A stretch of 64,000 bases of DNA, taken from positions 62,001-126,000 of the forward strand of contig JAWXUU010000001.1 in assembly GCA_044426085.1 (NCBI GenBank). Direction: 5' to 3'. The translations under genes and the position numbers were made by a program. The notes below the pieces were generated by a model. It was not told the origin of the DNA and searched no databases. It saw nothing but the letters and a program-made list of their open reading frames with translations. This document shows positions 8,701 through 17,375 of this stretch, piece by piece; the stretch's first letter is position 1; every line of letters begins with the position of its first letter. This DNA comes from JAWXUU01 sp044426085 (lineage in GTDB: Bacteria; Bacillota; Clostridia; Christensenellales; CAMQZB01).

Positions 8701-11462
8701 GTAGACATATTTGTGATAGTCACGCTGCCATCAACCATATCACCCCATGAAACAACTACATCGCTGTTATATGCGTGATATGAAGGAGTTGTTTGCGATT
8801 CACCGTATTCTAGCGATTCACCATCAAAATACACATCAATATCAACTGTTCCAATGTTTACAGTAAAAGTCATGGAATTGCCACTTCTGTCATAAATGGA
8901 AATTGTATATTCACCGCTCTCTATTAGCACTGGCATTTCTTCATCTAAAAGTCTGTACCACTCTGTACCATTTTGAGATTTTACTCTCACCATAGCTTGA
9001 GGATCTATATCCTCAAGGCTTGTTATCTTGAATGATTCATACGTGAATACCCCACTGTCTAGCTCTGCTTTGGTTAAAATTACATCTTGTATAAGCCCGT
9101 TATAATTGGATATCTCTGCTGTGATAGAACTAAGCTCGTTATCATAGTAGATATAATAAACAGAGCTATTACCCACATCATCCGTTTCCGTGATTTTATA
9201 AAGACCACCACCTGAAACAGTCAAAATATCATTGATGTTGCTCTTATATTCCAATTCATAGCACTCACCTGTTGCGACATATTCCATAACTACTGAAACG
9301 CTGTCTACACTGACAAATTTATAACTATTAACAAGATAAGCCTCCACGCCATCAACGCTTACCACGCTGTTATACATATCTTCATATATCTTTGATGATG
9401 AAAGTTTGCTTTCATTGAAAACTCCAGTCTTGATTTCACTAGCAAGCAATTCTTTCAGCATTTCCTGCAAGTTCTCTAACGAGAAATAGCATATATATGT
9501 ATTGCCTTCGTAGTATTTATAGTAAGTTCCACTTATTGGAACTTCACCATCCGCTAAGTTTTCCGCAAACACATCCACGTTATTCCAATATGCCTTTGTC
9601 ACCATGTTTTCCATAGCATATTCAAGAAAAGCTGTTTCCGCATTTTCATAGAGTGCATAATATATTCCGTTGATTTCAAAATATCTTGATAGATAATAAT
9701 CTGAATTGTTTTCAAGTTGTTGCACGTTATATTTTGGAAACTCTTTATCAATCGTTACTGTGCAAGACTTTATATTGTCGCCGAGATAATCTGATGAAGT
9801 GATTTTATAGCTCACCACACTGTCATATTCTGCTGTCAAAATATAATTTCCTGCTGTTTCACCTGACATAAGGATTTCTTCACCTGTTGTGAGGTTTTTT
9901 ACAATTACATGAGCTTTTTTAGTGGCTAACCATGAAAGCTCTACATCTCTATTGAATGATAGAACGCTCTCTTCTGTGAGTTCACCATCTATGTATATAT
10001 CGGGCGTTTGATAGCCACACATAACTTTTACACATGATTGATTCCCTGCTATATCTGTGATTACAAACAAATATTCAGTGTTTTGCACCCCAACAATCTC
10101 ACTGCCAAGCACATAATCCACTTCTGCGCCGTAAAATTGCATTTTAACTGTCGCATCCGTATCATCAGTTGTCACTTTGAAAACTTCGTTTGGCGATATG
10201 ATTAAAACAGCTTCATCATCATACCCATTTGAACCTTGCCAATAGTCTTGCCACTCATCATCCACAAAATATGAAAGATAAATTTCAGGGATTGTTTTAT
10301 CAATAATCACTTGATAATATAAACTCTCTCCACCAGAGCTACCACTCACACCTTCCTTATTTTGCGTTACCACTTCAAATGAAATTGTATAGTCATCTTC
10401 ACAAGCAAAATTCATGCTTTTTATGTTCAGATTGTTATAATCTGAATATGTCACCACACTATCGTTGATTGTTACTTGACCGCCCTCATCATTGATTTCC
10501 CAAGACAAAAGGCAATCTTCATTCAAATAAATCATCGTGGGGCTTGTCTCAGTTCCGCCTTTATAGACATAGCCGTTGAATTTTACAGTAGGTGCAGAGT
10601 CTGGAACATACACTTCTTCAGACCCACCACATACACTGCAATCTACCTCACCTGTTTCATCACAAGTGTCGCAATCTACTTTGCCATTCACACAATATCT
10701 GCAATCATACCAACCGTTCACACACTCAGGACAATCTAATTTCCCATCATCACAAAGTGAACAGTATGCATTGCCATCACCTGTGTAGTAACCGCCCTTT
10801 GCATCACAGTCCTCACACAAAAATGGACCCATGACTTCGATATATCCAGTTCCCGCTTTGCTTGTAGCAGAGTTCATTCTTTCGCCGTTGCCCCCACAAG
10901 TTGTACAGCTAAAATTCTCTCCTGATATTGAGGATGTGTACCACCCTTTACCATCACAATCACTGCATATTTGTTGTTTACTGGCAATTACAAAATCACC
11001 ATCACACGTTTCGCAAACAACCCAATCGTTCTTTCCATCTCCACCACATGAATCACAATCTAACTCACCTGTTTGGTCGCAATCATAGCACTTACGTTCA
11101 CCGTCATAGCAGAATGATTTCGTGCAATAATACCAACCTTTTCCATTACAGTCATCGCAATCAACTCTGCCGCCATCACACGCTGTACAAGTGACCATTG
11201 CCATAAGCTGAATATCTTCTAATCCACCAAAATCTATGAGTGTTTGAATTTCATCAAGACATATAGTATCGAAACAATGCTCATGATTATCTATGCATTC
11301 ATCTTCATTGCAATCTTCGCAACCAACCACACTGCACGTATGCTCTTGCGTTACTGTACTTGCTTGAACTTGAATACTTGGCAATATAAAAGTTGATAGC
11401 ATAACAATGAGCAGAAATAGCGATATTCTAACGATTCTTTTTCTGTTTTTAAATTTCCCCAT
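5745..11462 (-). CDS. Giant exported surface protein: CxxC array plus Ig-like/adhesin repeats (ICE encoded)
   Basis: 1,905 aa; ATG after AAAGGAGG. A signal peptide (residues ~10-34) is followed by about 14 CxxC pairs (~48-290), many as DnaJ-type CxxCxGxG. Next come two tandem ~390-aa repeats (~484-870 and ~872-1265), each with FSLENL and GTYYK landmarks, and several Ig-like modules ending in DxxGN (for example TDKAGNQTVYTF) to ~1870. The C-terminus has a short, weakly hydrophobic stretch and the tail ARRRRIRFK. No LPXTG is present, so sortase anchoring is not supported. Lying inside the conjugation operon, it is most simply a mating-pair adhesin or wall-spanning factor; this is inference from export, repeats and context. 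Confidence 0.75.
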   Translation of the reverse strand: MGKFKNRKRIVRISLFLLIVMLSTFILPSIQVQASTVTQEHTCSVVGCEDCNEDECIDNHEHCFDTICLDEIQTLIDFGGLEDIQLMAMVTCTACDGGRVDCDDCNGKGWYYCTKSFCYDGERKCYDCDQTGELDCDSCGGDGKNDWVVCETCDGDFVIASKQQICSDCDGKGWYTSSISGENFSCTTCGGNGERMNSATSKAGTGYIEVMGPFLCEDCDAKGGYYTGDGNAYCSLCDDGKLDCPECVNGWYDCRYCVNGKVDCDTCDETGEVDCSVCGGSEEVYVPDSAPTVKFNGYVYKGGTETSPTMIYLNEDCLLSWEINDEGGQVTINDSVVTYSDYNNLNIKSMNFACEDDYTISFEVVTQNKEGVSGSSGGESLYYQVIIDKTIPEIYLSYFVDDEWQDYWQGSNGYDDEAVLIISPNEVFKVTTDDTDATVKMQFYGAEVDYVLGSEIVGVQNTEYLFVITDIAGNQSCVKVMCGYQTPDIYIDGELTEESVLSFNRDVELSWLATKKAHVIVKNLTTGEEILMSGETAGNYILTAEYDSVVSYKITSSDYLGDNIKSCTVTIDKEFPKYNVQQLENNSDYYLSRYFEINGIYYALYENAETAFLEYAMENMVTKAYWNNVDVFAENLADGEVPISGTYYKYYEGNTYICYFSLENLQEMLKELLASEIKTGVFNESKLSSSKIYEDMYNSVVSVDGVEAYLVNSYKFVSVDSVSVVMEYVATGECYELEYKSNINDILTVSGGGLYKITETDDVGNSSVYYIYYDNELSSITAEISNYNGLIQDVILTKAELDSGVFTYESFKITSLEDIDPQAMVRVKSQNGTEWYRLLDEEMPVLIESGEYTISIYDRSGNSMTFTVNIGTVDIDVYFDGESLEYGESQTTPSYHAYNSDVVVSWGDMVDGSVTITNMSTGEIMSQSTLQAGTFDLSADENSEVTYQIVVDNTNKNTKKYYTIKIDKKAPSYNQEQINLKSVYHVSKYFGINGMYYASYENAEAAYIEYAMNSMVVSATWNSVDVFAEILAEGEVVSSGTYYKFYEGKTYTCYFSLENLHGKFKEMFADTVSAEYFNGSLLSSSKMFADMHSKTIEINGVTAYLLSSYTFASSDSSVITVKNIATGEFYDFSYGTNISSVFAVGGNGLYEIIETDDAGNSSKFYVYCDKEISTIEASVSNYSGSTLDVVFSSEELDNGVFYYESFQITSLNDIDPEAMIKVKSQYGTSWYRLLDEEMPVLTLEDTYTITIYDRSGNAISFTVNIGSENVGVTFAKTTSSVTITLNKTLLTSYEDVWIEYNGYEIMYDKNGTAVNAQTLEYSFGGEGGYRVYLLHNGNTYSYYYEFYAGSPTFSYTSGISGNMAVSNVILEYDKDKYILEILKNGESYTYTQSQTDNIATVNIEYKYINNGEYTLILRHKYSTLTDTNYQSTFLMNVILEPFLVGVDNYGTTTESVQVDWYEEMNVEATISINDSDWETYSKGELIEDVGDYTIKVVTESGRIYSFEFSILEKDKPYTITVGSRITSSVPTVHNSTVKFTMVDSDAMIGVIKDGTKLGSYSWGDTLSSDGEYIVSIYCGDDVYHHYFTIDTTAPIGYLVGVTDGGKTQEIVTFGWTEDNVTVRLQHNGGNSETYEYGEEITDSGFYTITMTDKAGNQTVYTFEIDNLVGISVSVENGLISSTAVWVDTWENLTITITKDGEQIDYSSEISDSGFYTLLAADDYGNEFYTEFVVVTNEMQEFTYTLPSDYEWQMMFFDLVYTQLEGNDISLTSDGHYALTYKNTISGEETTLDVYIDTIPPTVETIGFINGGVAEGKASVIWNEENVVASVAKNDKDFVGYAVGEEISDDGSYVITVSDKAGNTTVVTFSKAWKLNTAGKIATGAGGISLAGVACELARRRRIRFK

Positions 11463-11501
11463 TTAAGCCTCCTTTGGCTAGAAATTTTTAAAAATCTTCA
11501 C

Positions 11502-11870
11502 CTATTCAAACCTATCTGCAACATCACAATCATGACATCTGAATGGTCCATAAAGCACTACGTATCCAGTGTTGCTACACGTTTCACACATCGCACCTTC
11601 CTCGCAATAGCCAAACGCACATTCGCAATCGAAACATATAACTTGTTTTTCATCACAAATGCCATCGTCACCACAAGCCTCACACAAAACCCGATTCGAC
11701 TCAACACTTAGGTCATTTACATAAATGTCTGTTTGATTTACATAAATGTCTTCACAACATTCATCGTGACAAATATCTGCCTCAGTATTGCTTGTTGCCA
11801 TTGGTATAAAAATTGCAGCTGCAATAACGAGTATCGTTATTCCAATAATTATTAGTTTTGTTTTATTCAT
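11502..11870 (-). CDS. Small exported cysteine-rich protein (zinc-ribbon-like)
   Basis: 122 aa; the start overlaps the end of the VirD4 gene by 8 bp, with AGGAG upstream. Residues ~5-25 form a hydrophobic signal or anchor. The exported part has about 15 Cys, including CEAC, CFDC, CETC and CHDC pairs. The C-terminal phrase YGPFRCHDCD closely matches MGPFLCEDCD in the giant surface protein next door, so the two share a module. I recognise no named family; a structural zinc-binding role is inferred from CxxC spacing. It may be a subunit or cap that works with the larger Cys-rich proteins of the same operon. Confidence 0.7.
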   Translation of the reverse strand: MNKTKLIIIGITILVIAAAIFIPMATSNTEADICHDECCEDIYVNQTDIYVNDLSVESNRVLCEACGDDGICDEKQVICFDCECAFGYCEEGAMCETCSNTGYVVLYGPFRCHDCDVADRFE

Positions 11871-13935
11871 CTTTAATAGTCTCCTTTAACAATCTTTTTA
11901 TAGTTACAAATTCACTTGAAAGTGCCGTAACAATATGTGTTTTGCCCTCATCTTCCGCTTTATCCATAGCGAGTGCGATGATATCTAGCAAACTTTTGTA
12001 GTCCTCTTGTGCAAACAATTTTTCTATTATTTCCGCACGTTCAATTTCATATAGCGACACAAATTTTATTACTGTGTTGCTTATATATTTTTCTTTCTTT
12101 TTCACCTGTTGCACTTCCTGTGATTCATCAAATTCTTCAGGGATTTCAAATCCTTGATTTCCACTTATGTCATAGTAGTTATCACTCACATCAAACACCT
12201 TTCCACTAGCTCGTTTTATAGCGTATTCCCCCGCTACAAAAATTTTGGACTTGAATATTGGTGTAAACTTTGAAAAAAGTGGCAGTTTCCCACTCATAAG
12301 CACAATGGTGTTCCCCATACTTTTTGGTGGATTATTGAGCTTAGACAGTTGACTTGGATATATCACTGGTCGCTCTTTTGTTGACATATTTCCCGTGTAG
12401 TCCCCAACTCTGTTTGATGATACTGAAGAACTTGTGACAGTATAGTTTCCACATTTTTTTGAAAATGCTTCAAGCGTGCCTAGCTCTTTTGAACCAATAA
12501 ATACTTCGATGTTGCAGTTAGCTTTTATACTTTCTGCTGTTGTCTTGCCATATATCTTTTCAATTTGGTCATACGATTGAACAACCAAAACAAAGAAAAT
12601 CTTTCGTGATCTCGCAACAGCGAGCATATTATCCAGTTTGTTTAGTTGTGGCAGATTGCCAAACTCATCAATTATGAAATAGACAGGGCGACTTAGCACT
12701 GAGCCTTGATTCCCTCTCGCTTTTCCCACGAGCTCTTTGTATGTTATAGAAAAGAATGCTGAAGCGATATCGTATCTTCCTACACGCTCATCAGGTATTT
12801 TCAAAAAGAGCGCCGTTGGAACATCATCGAAAGTTCGCACGTTGACTTTGTTATTTGAAGTCATTGAGCAAATAGAAACGTCTGAAAACATTGCCATTGC
12901 ATCTGCAATAACAGTGAAGTAACTTTGCAATGTTCTATCTGTTGTATCTAGTACTTGACTAACTCTTATGCGTGCTTCTGACGTCTTCGGTCTGTTATAG
13001 AAGTATTCCTTAAGCTCTGCACAATCGTTTTGGGTGTTAGCAGACATCATTCTTACCGCCGCAAAATTAAATTTATCCTTTGTCATGACTGATGATTTGT
13101 TTTCGCTATCTTCAAGCATTGCGATAAGTATTGCTTGCAAAAATCTCTGCATACCGCTATCCCAAATCTTGTCTTTTGCGTTTTCATCAACCTTGAAAAG
13201 CGATAGCACCAATTCCCTTATATCGTCATAAACTTCATCGAGAATTTCTAGCCGTTTTTTCTTGTTGTTTGTTTTAAGCATTCGTTGATATCGTTCGTAT
13301 ATTGGAGTGAGAGGATTCCACCTTGTTGAATTTAGTGGTTGAATAAGGTCGATAAGCTGAATGCTGTATCCAAGCTCAGAAAGTGGCTGAGAATGCCTTG
13401 CAAATAGCTCACCTTTTGGGTCTGAAATAATCATCGAAGGCTTGTCCTTGCACCTGCCCAAAATTTCAATCGTTGGCGATATGTATGTTTGCGTTTTACC
13501 ACTTCCCGTGTTACCTATAACCAAAGTGTGAATTGGGTCTGCAAACAATACATCTAGCTTTTTACCCTTCTCGTCTGCTCCAACAACTATGCCACTATTT
13601 GTGCTAGGCAATTCTTCCAAACTCACTTTCTTATAATTCTCTGCAACCTCTTTTTTTGTCATAAAATGGGAGTTCTCCAGTCCAACATCAATCAGTTTCG
13701 ACTGCCCCACACGAGATAGCATTCCACCGTTGAATGATGATATAAGACAGAGCATAAACACCGCATATGTAAGACCAATAGTTTGCCAGCACCTTATTCC
13801 CATAAGGTATCCAAACTTGATTTCTACCGCTTGATATCCTGACTGCAAAAATGATTCAATAACTATTCCAATAAAAATTGAAATTATCAAACCAACTACC
13901 GCTAAAACAATATTGACTTTAACGTACTTTTTCAC
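11863..13935 (-). CDS. VirD4/TraG-type coupling protein
   Basis: Two N-terminal membrane helices precede a P-loop NTPase with Walker A GNTGSGKT (about residue 140), the IISDPKGE motif and Walker B IIDEFGNLPQL (about residue 418). VirD4 proteins dock the relaxase-DNA complex at the secretion channel. The frame is open to an ATG at 13965, but a strong GAGGAGGAGAG precedes a GTG at 13933-13935, so I place the start there (690 aa). That leaves a 17-bp overlap with the relaxase gene and suggests translational coupling. The 122-aa Cys-rich gene overlaps the 3' end. The family call is firm; the start is a judgement. Confidence 0.92.
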   Translation of the reverse strand: MKKYVKVNIVLAVVGLIISIFIGIVIESFLQSGYQAVEIKFGYLMGIRCWQTIGLTYAVFMLCLISSFNGGMLSRVGQSKLIDVGLENSHFMTKKEVAENYKKVSLEELPSTNSGIVVGADEKGKKLDVLFADPIHTLVIGNTGSGKTQTYISPTIEILGRCKDKPSMIISDPKGELFARHSQPLSELGYSIQLIDLIQPLNSTRWNPLTPIYERYQRMLKTNNKKKRLEILDEVYDDIRELVLSLFKVDENAKDKIWDSGMQRFLQAILIAMLEDSENKSSVMTKDKFNFAAVRMMSANTQNDCAELKEYFYNRPKTSEARIRVSQVLDTTDRTLQSYFTVIADAMAMFSDVSICSMTSNNKVNVRTFDDVPTALFLKIPDERVGRYDIASAFFSITYKELVGKARGNQGSVLSRPVYFIIDEFGNLPQLNKLDNMLAVARSRKIFFVLVVQSYDQIEKIYGKTTAESIKANCNIEVFIGSKELGTLEAFSKKCGNYTVTSSSVSSNRVGDYTGNMSTKERPVIYPSQLSKLNNPPKSMGNTIVLMSGKLPLFSKFTPIFKSKIFVAGEYAIKRASGKVFDVSDNYYDISGNQGFEIPEEFDESQEVQQVKKKEKYISNTVIKFVSLYEIERAEIIEKLFAQEDYKSLLDIIALAMDKAEDEGKTHIVTALSSEFVTIKRLLKETIKDE

Positions 13936-15232
13936 ATTGTTTTCTCTCCTCCTCTTCTTTATCATTCAGTATTTTGAGCCAGTGGAAGTTCTTCTTTATA
14001 TGCTCGGCATTGTTTTCACGCAAAATCCATTTGAATGCTTTGTATGTGATTTTTGAAAGTCCTTTTTTTATCATTCGCACAGATGCTGACTTTTGTTTTG
14101 AACTTCTCTCGCTTGCGTATACAACATCTATTTTTTCCTTGCAAAAATCAATGTTATCCCTCACTTCTTCACAGCCTTGCAAAACAATTCCGCCCATTCG
14201 CTTGAATAAATCTTGCCTGAAAGTCTCCGACTTACTCTGCAACGCTTCACGTTTGTTTCTCGCCTTATCAAAAGAGTTCATCTCCCTTTCTGCTTCTGCT
14301 AGTTTTGAAAAAGTCTTTATATAATGATTTTTTATTTCATCATCAGACCTTATAATCTTCATAGAAAAGTCATCCACCATTTTCTTTTGAAACGGATTCA
14401 AATCCTTATACTTAGTACCTTTTTTTAGATTCAGGCTAGTTACCAAAGTCTTGAAATCTTTGAACAGTTTTCCATTCTCTGAAACATCTTTGAAATCACT
14501 TTTTAGATAATCCATAATCTTATCTCTTGTGTCATATAGATTGATTTGACTGAATGTGAAGTATCTGAAAAATGATTGCTTGAGATAGTCAATTTCCTGC
14601 TCTCTCACATTGCCTTTGAATGTGTATTTAGTTGTGCCGTCCTTCATCTTTCTGAACGGTGCTTTTTCATAAAAGGTATAGTGGATGTGAAAATTATCAG
14701 TGTTTTCATGGAGCGAACCTAGCCATTCGATATTTTTTGAACTGAGATGTGTACTATCTAAAAACTTGTCAAACACATTCTTCATTGAGTTATATGCTTG
14801 GGTGGATGTTGAACAGTGTTTGCTTCCAAAATCCTTTTCAAAAGTAATAACACCGCTCCAAATATTCCCACCATTTTGCTTGAGTGCTTCTCTATGTTTT
14901 TGTTTACGCTCTTCTGACAGCATTCCTCCTCTATCAAAAAGCCCCGTCGACCTTTCTTGCTTATTTCTCGTTTGCTTTTTCTTATCATCCATATAATCGA
15001 CATAAGACTTCTTTGTGTTATTTGGCACGCTATCACCTCTTGTCGCTTCAAGATAGTATCCGTAATCTTTAGGTGAACCCGTTTCCATATATGCCAAATG
15101 ACTGTTCTTGCTATTGCAAGTGAAGAATGCTCTCTTCTTTTCCCATGATGAAACATCACTTTTTTGATTTAACGAACGTGGCTCGGGCGGTGTAAAGTTA
15201 AAGAAAAAGTTAATTTCATTACCGCTTGCCAT
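13919..15232 (-). CDS. Conjugative relaxase, MOBP-type (MobP2-like)
   Basis: 437 aa; ATG preceded by GAGGTG. The HUH-type metal motif is clear: His175, His182 and His184 in HENTDNFHIH. Candidate catalytic tyrosines Tyr77 and Tyr80 lie in SYVDYM, followed by TGLF, a pattern typical of MobP2 relaxases. Such enzymes nick oriT and stay covalently attached to the transferred strand. The C-terminal ~200 residues are charged and helical, as in relaxases that recruit VirD4. Neighbours are the MobC-like RHH gene (14 bp upstream) and virD4 (overlapping downstream), a standard relaxosome order. Confidence 0.85.
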   Translation of the reverse strand: MASGNEINFFFNFTPPEPRSLNQKSDVSSWEKKRAFFTCNSKNSHLAYMETGSPKDYGYYLEATRGDSVPNNTKKSYVDYMDDKKKQTRNKQERSTGLFDRGGMLSEERKQKHREALKQNGGNIWSGVITFEKDFGSKHCSTSTQAYNSMKNVFDKFLDSTHLSSKNIEWLGSLHENTDNFHIHYTFYEKAPFRKMKDGTTKYTFKGNVREQEIDYLKQSFFRYFTFSQINLYDTRDKIMDYLKSDFKDVSENGKLFKDFKTLVTSLNLKKGTKYKDLNPFQKKMVDDFSMKIIRSDDEIKNHYIKTFSKLAEAEREMNSFDKARNKREALQSKSETFRQDLFKRMGGIVLQGCEEVRDNIDFCKEKIDVVYASERSSKQKSASVRMIKKGLSKITYKAFKWILRENNAEHIKKNFHWLKILNDKEEEERKQCEKVR

Positions 15233-15246
15233 ATTTCACCTCGCCT

Positions 15247-15663
15247 TTATCTCACTTGCCTACCTTTATATGTCAACAAGTCCAACATTTCCTCAAACCG
15301 CTCAGGCAAAGCATCATGCAATCCACATTCTATTGCTCTACCATCCACGCTCTCGCCATCTGCCATTTGCATTATCACGTTATAGATGACACACAGCATT
15401 TTTGTTTGTATTTGATTGTCAATCGCTACGTTTTTCATTCCACCTATAACTTCACGAGAGGATTCACGAGTTGTTGCTGTAAGCTCTTGAATTAACGTTT
15501 CTTCAGATTCAATTTTATTTATCTCTTTTGCGTATAATTTATCTACATTTGCTTCACAAAGTGTCAGACAAATTGAAGAAAACGTCTTCCCTTGCTTTCT
15601 TGCGATAGCTTCTATCTTTTCTATGATTTCTTGGTCATATATTCTTATTCCAACTCTTTTCAT
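15247..15663 (-). CDS. MobC-like relaxosome accessory protein (ribbon-helix-helix)
   Basis: 138 aa. The N-terminus has the strand-helix-helix pattern of an RHH DNA-binding domain (MKRVGIRIYDQEIIEKIEAI), followed by a helical region. MobC-type proteins bind oriT and help the relaxase open and nick DNA. The ATG overlaps the stop of the upstream ArdC-like gene as ATGA, and the relaxase follows within 14 bp, so the three are probably translated together. An alternative is a small transcriptional regulator, but the position next to the relaxase favours MobC. Confidence 0.7.
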   Translation of the reverse strand: MKRVGIRIYDQEIIEKIEAIARKQGKTFSSICLTLCEANVDKLYAKEINKIESEETLIQELTATTRESSREVIGGMKNVAIDNQIQTKMLCVIYNVIMQMADGESVDGRAIECGLHDALPERFEEMLDLLTYKGRQVR

Positions 15664-17375
15664 ACACTTATCGCCTTGCCTCCTTTGGATTGGTTAATAT
15701 TTAATGCCTTTGATATTTGCAATGCAAAATCCTTAGCGGATATTTCCACACAGTTATCACCTTTAGTGAGTTTGAAAGCAAATTCATCGGTGAAGCTCAG
15801 CTTAAAAGACAGCATATTATCTTTTGAAGTGCTATCTCTTTTCACGAGCTTATTGGGATGATAAAATTGATATCCTTCAAAGTCACTTCCTTTTGGCATT
15901 TCAAACAGCGTTGCCTTGCTACATTTCTTTATGCAATTTGTTTCATTCATACAAAGGGAGTTCCACGTTTTTGTTTCGCCTTTCTCTTTTGTACGTGCAT
16001 TTTGTACGGACATTTGTTCATTATCATCTTGTACGTACGTTTCAGCATTTTGCAGCCGCAAATCTATTCCTAAGTTCTTTGCGTGTTTGTCGATAAAGTT
16101 TGTTATCACTGTCGCATCCTTGATTGCCATAAACAGCTCTTTTGGATTTTCTTTGATAGTTTTATGCCAACTCTTGATATATGCACTGTGGTTTTTTATA
16201 TGGTCTTCACTAACTTGCAAATCGTATGAACTTGCCATGAACATTGAAGATATTTCAGCACGCAACTCTTCTTTTGCATACTCTTCTTTGCTAGGCTTAG
16301 CAATCCCGTTGAATCGTCCTAGTCTAGTGCTATGCCCCGTTGAATGAGCCATCTCGTGAACCGCTGTTGCATAGAAGTCATAATCTGTATCAAAGGTGCT
16401 TTTAAGTGGAATATGTATGTAGTCTGCTTGCGGTCTATAATATGCATTAGGACCTCCATATTTAATTTCGCAACACCAATTATCCATGAGCTTATCCAGT
16501 GCTTGATTTTGTGCATCTGTCATTTCTGATGTCACTTTTGCAGCTTTGATAGGTGGCATTCCCTCAACATCATCAGCAGAATAAACTTGCGAAAACCGCA
16601 TGATTGTTTGCAAATTATCACGTTGCCACTGCTTTGCTTCTTCAAAAGTCATCCCTTTTGTCGCTTCTTCAAAATCTTCATACGTCACTTCTTTTTTTGT
16701 TTCAACGTTAATAATTCTGAAAAATTCAATAGGTATTCCTTGCGAACCTTTCTTGATTTTCCAATTACGATCGCTCGCTTGTTTGAATGTGCAATAACGT
16801 GGGTCTTCCCTTTCGTTTAACATTTGGTCAAAACTCAATATGAAGTTATTCACTCCGTTATATGGCTTATGAGATATTGCATTTTGTGGTTGCAAATTCA
16901 GCCAACCTTGCTTCCATATTGAATTCCCATTTTCAAGCTCTTGCAGAACTTTTTCAACTATCGCTCTTCTAGGTTTAGAAAGAGAATCAAGCACAGATTT
17001 TCCACTGCTGTCAAGTTCGCTGTTTTGTGCCGGCTTATCGCTTGCCAAAACATCTTCTTGAATTGGCTTATGCGAAAAAAACTTTAAATTCTCTTTCCCA
17101 TCTTCTCGCTCCACAATCAAAATGTCATCTTCTGCCAAATCATGCAATCTCTGAACATAAGGCTCTATGGCGTGCTTTGGAACTCCACACATTGCAACAA
17201 ATTCATCATCATTGATTCGCCTTCTTGTCAATGTCAGATCCAAAAGGTGACTGACTTTTCTTGCATCATCATCGAAAACTTCAAAGAAATCACCTAGTTG
17301 ATAAAACATGATTTTATCTTTGTGTTGATTTTTCAATTCCAAGAATTTCTCATACATTGGCGACATTGCCATCAT
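15660..17375 (-). CDS. MutS-domain-I / ArdC-like antirestriction fusion protein
   Basis: 571 aa. Residues ~5-100 match the mismatch-recognition domain I of MutS, including FYQLGDFFEVF. Residues ~140-290 resemble the ssDNA-binding N-terminal domain of ArdC, and a zincin-type HExxH site follows (AVHEMAHSTGH, about residue 337). ArdC proteins coat incoming single-stranded DNA and protect it from restriction during conjugation. No MutS ATPase domain is present, so this is not a repair enzyme. The C-terminal part carries three GTACGTAC-type DNA sites that also occur in the RHH gene. The ATG overlaps the preceding 34-aa ORF by ATGA. Domain calls are good; the role of the MutS part is unknown. Confidence 0.8.
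   Translation of the reverse strand: MMAMSPMYEKFLELKNQHKDKIMFYQLGDFFEVFDDDARKVSHLLDLTLTRRRINDDEFVAMCGVPKHAIEPYVQRLHDLAEDDILIVEREDGKENLKFFSHKPIQEDVLASDKPAQNSELDSSGKSVLDSLSKPRRAIVEKVLQELENGNSIWKQGWLNLQPQNAISHKPYNGVNNFILSFDQMLNEREDPRYCTFKQASDRNWKIKKGSQGIPIEFFRIINVETKKEVTYEDFEEATKGMTFEEAKQWQRDNLQTIMRFSQVYSADDVEGMPPIKAAKVTSEMTDAQNQALDKLMDNWCCEIKYGGPNAYYRPQADYIHIPLKSTFDTDYDFYATAVHEMAHSTGHSTRLGRFNGIAKPSKEEYAKEELRAEISSMFMASSYDLQVSEDHIKNHSAYIKSWHKTIKENPKELFMAIKDATVITNFIDKHAKNLGIDLRLQNAETYVQDDNEQMSVQNARTKEKGETKTWNSLCMNETNCIKKCSKATLFEMPKGSDFEGYQFYHPNKLVKRDSTSKDNMLSFKLSFTDEFAFKLTKGDNCVEISAKDFALQISKALNINQSKGGKAISV
15991..16038. repeat. Three GTAC-type sites inside the ArdC-like gene
   Basis: GTACGTGC (15991), GTACGGAC (16004, 13 bp later) and GTACGTAC (16031) match the octamers arrayed in the RHH gene 10 kb away. 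They encode YVQ and ART tripeptides just as in that gene. A shared DNA-binding protein is the simplest explanation. Confidence 0.6.

Noticed and set aside
10600..11300. Ferredoxin-like iron-sulfur protein
   Set aside because: The cysteines come as isolated CxxC pairs with Gly, not CxxCxxCxxxCP, and the protein is exported.
15660..17375. MutS mismatch-repair protein
   Set aside because: Only domain I is present; no clamp or ATPase. The rest is ArdC-like.
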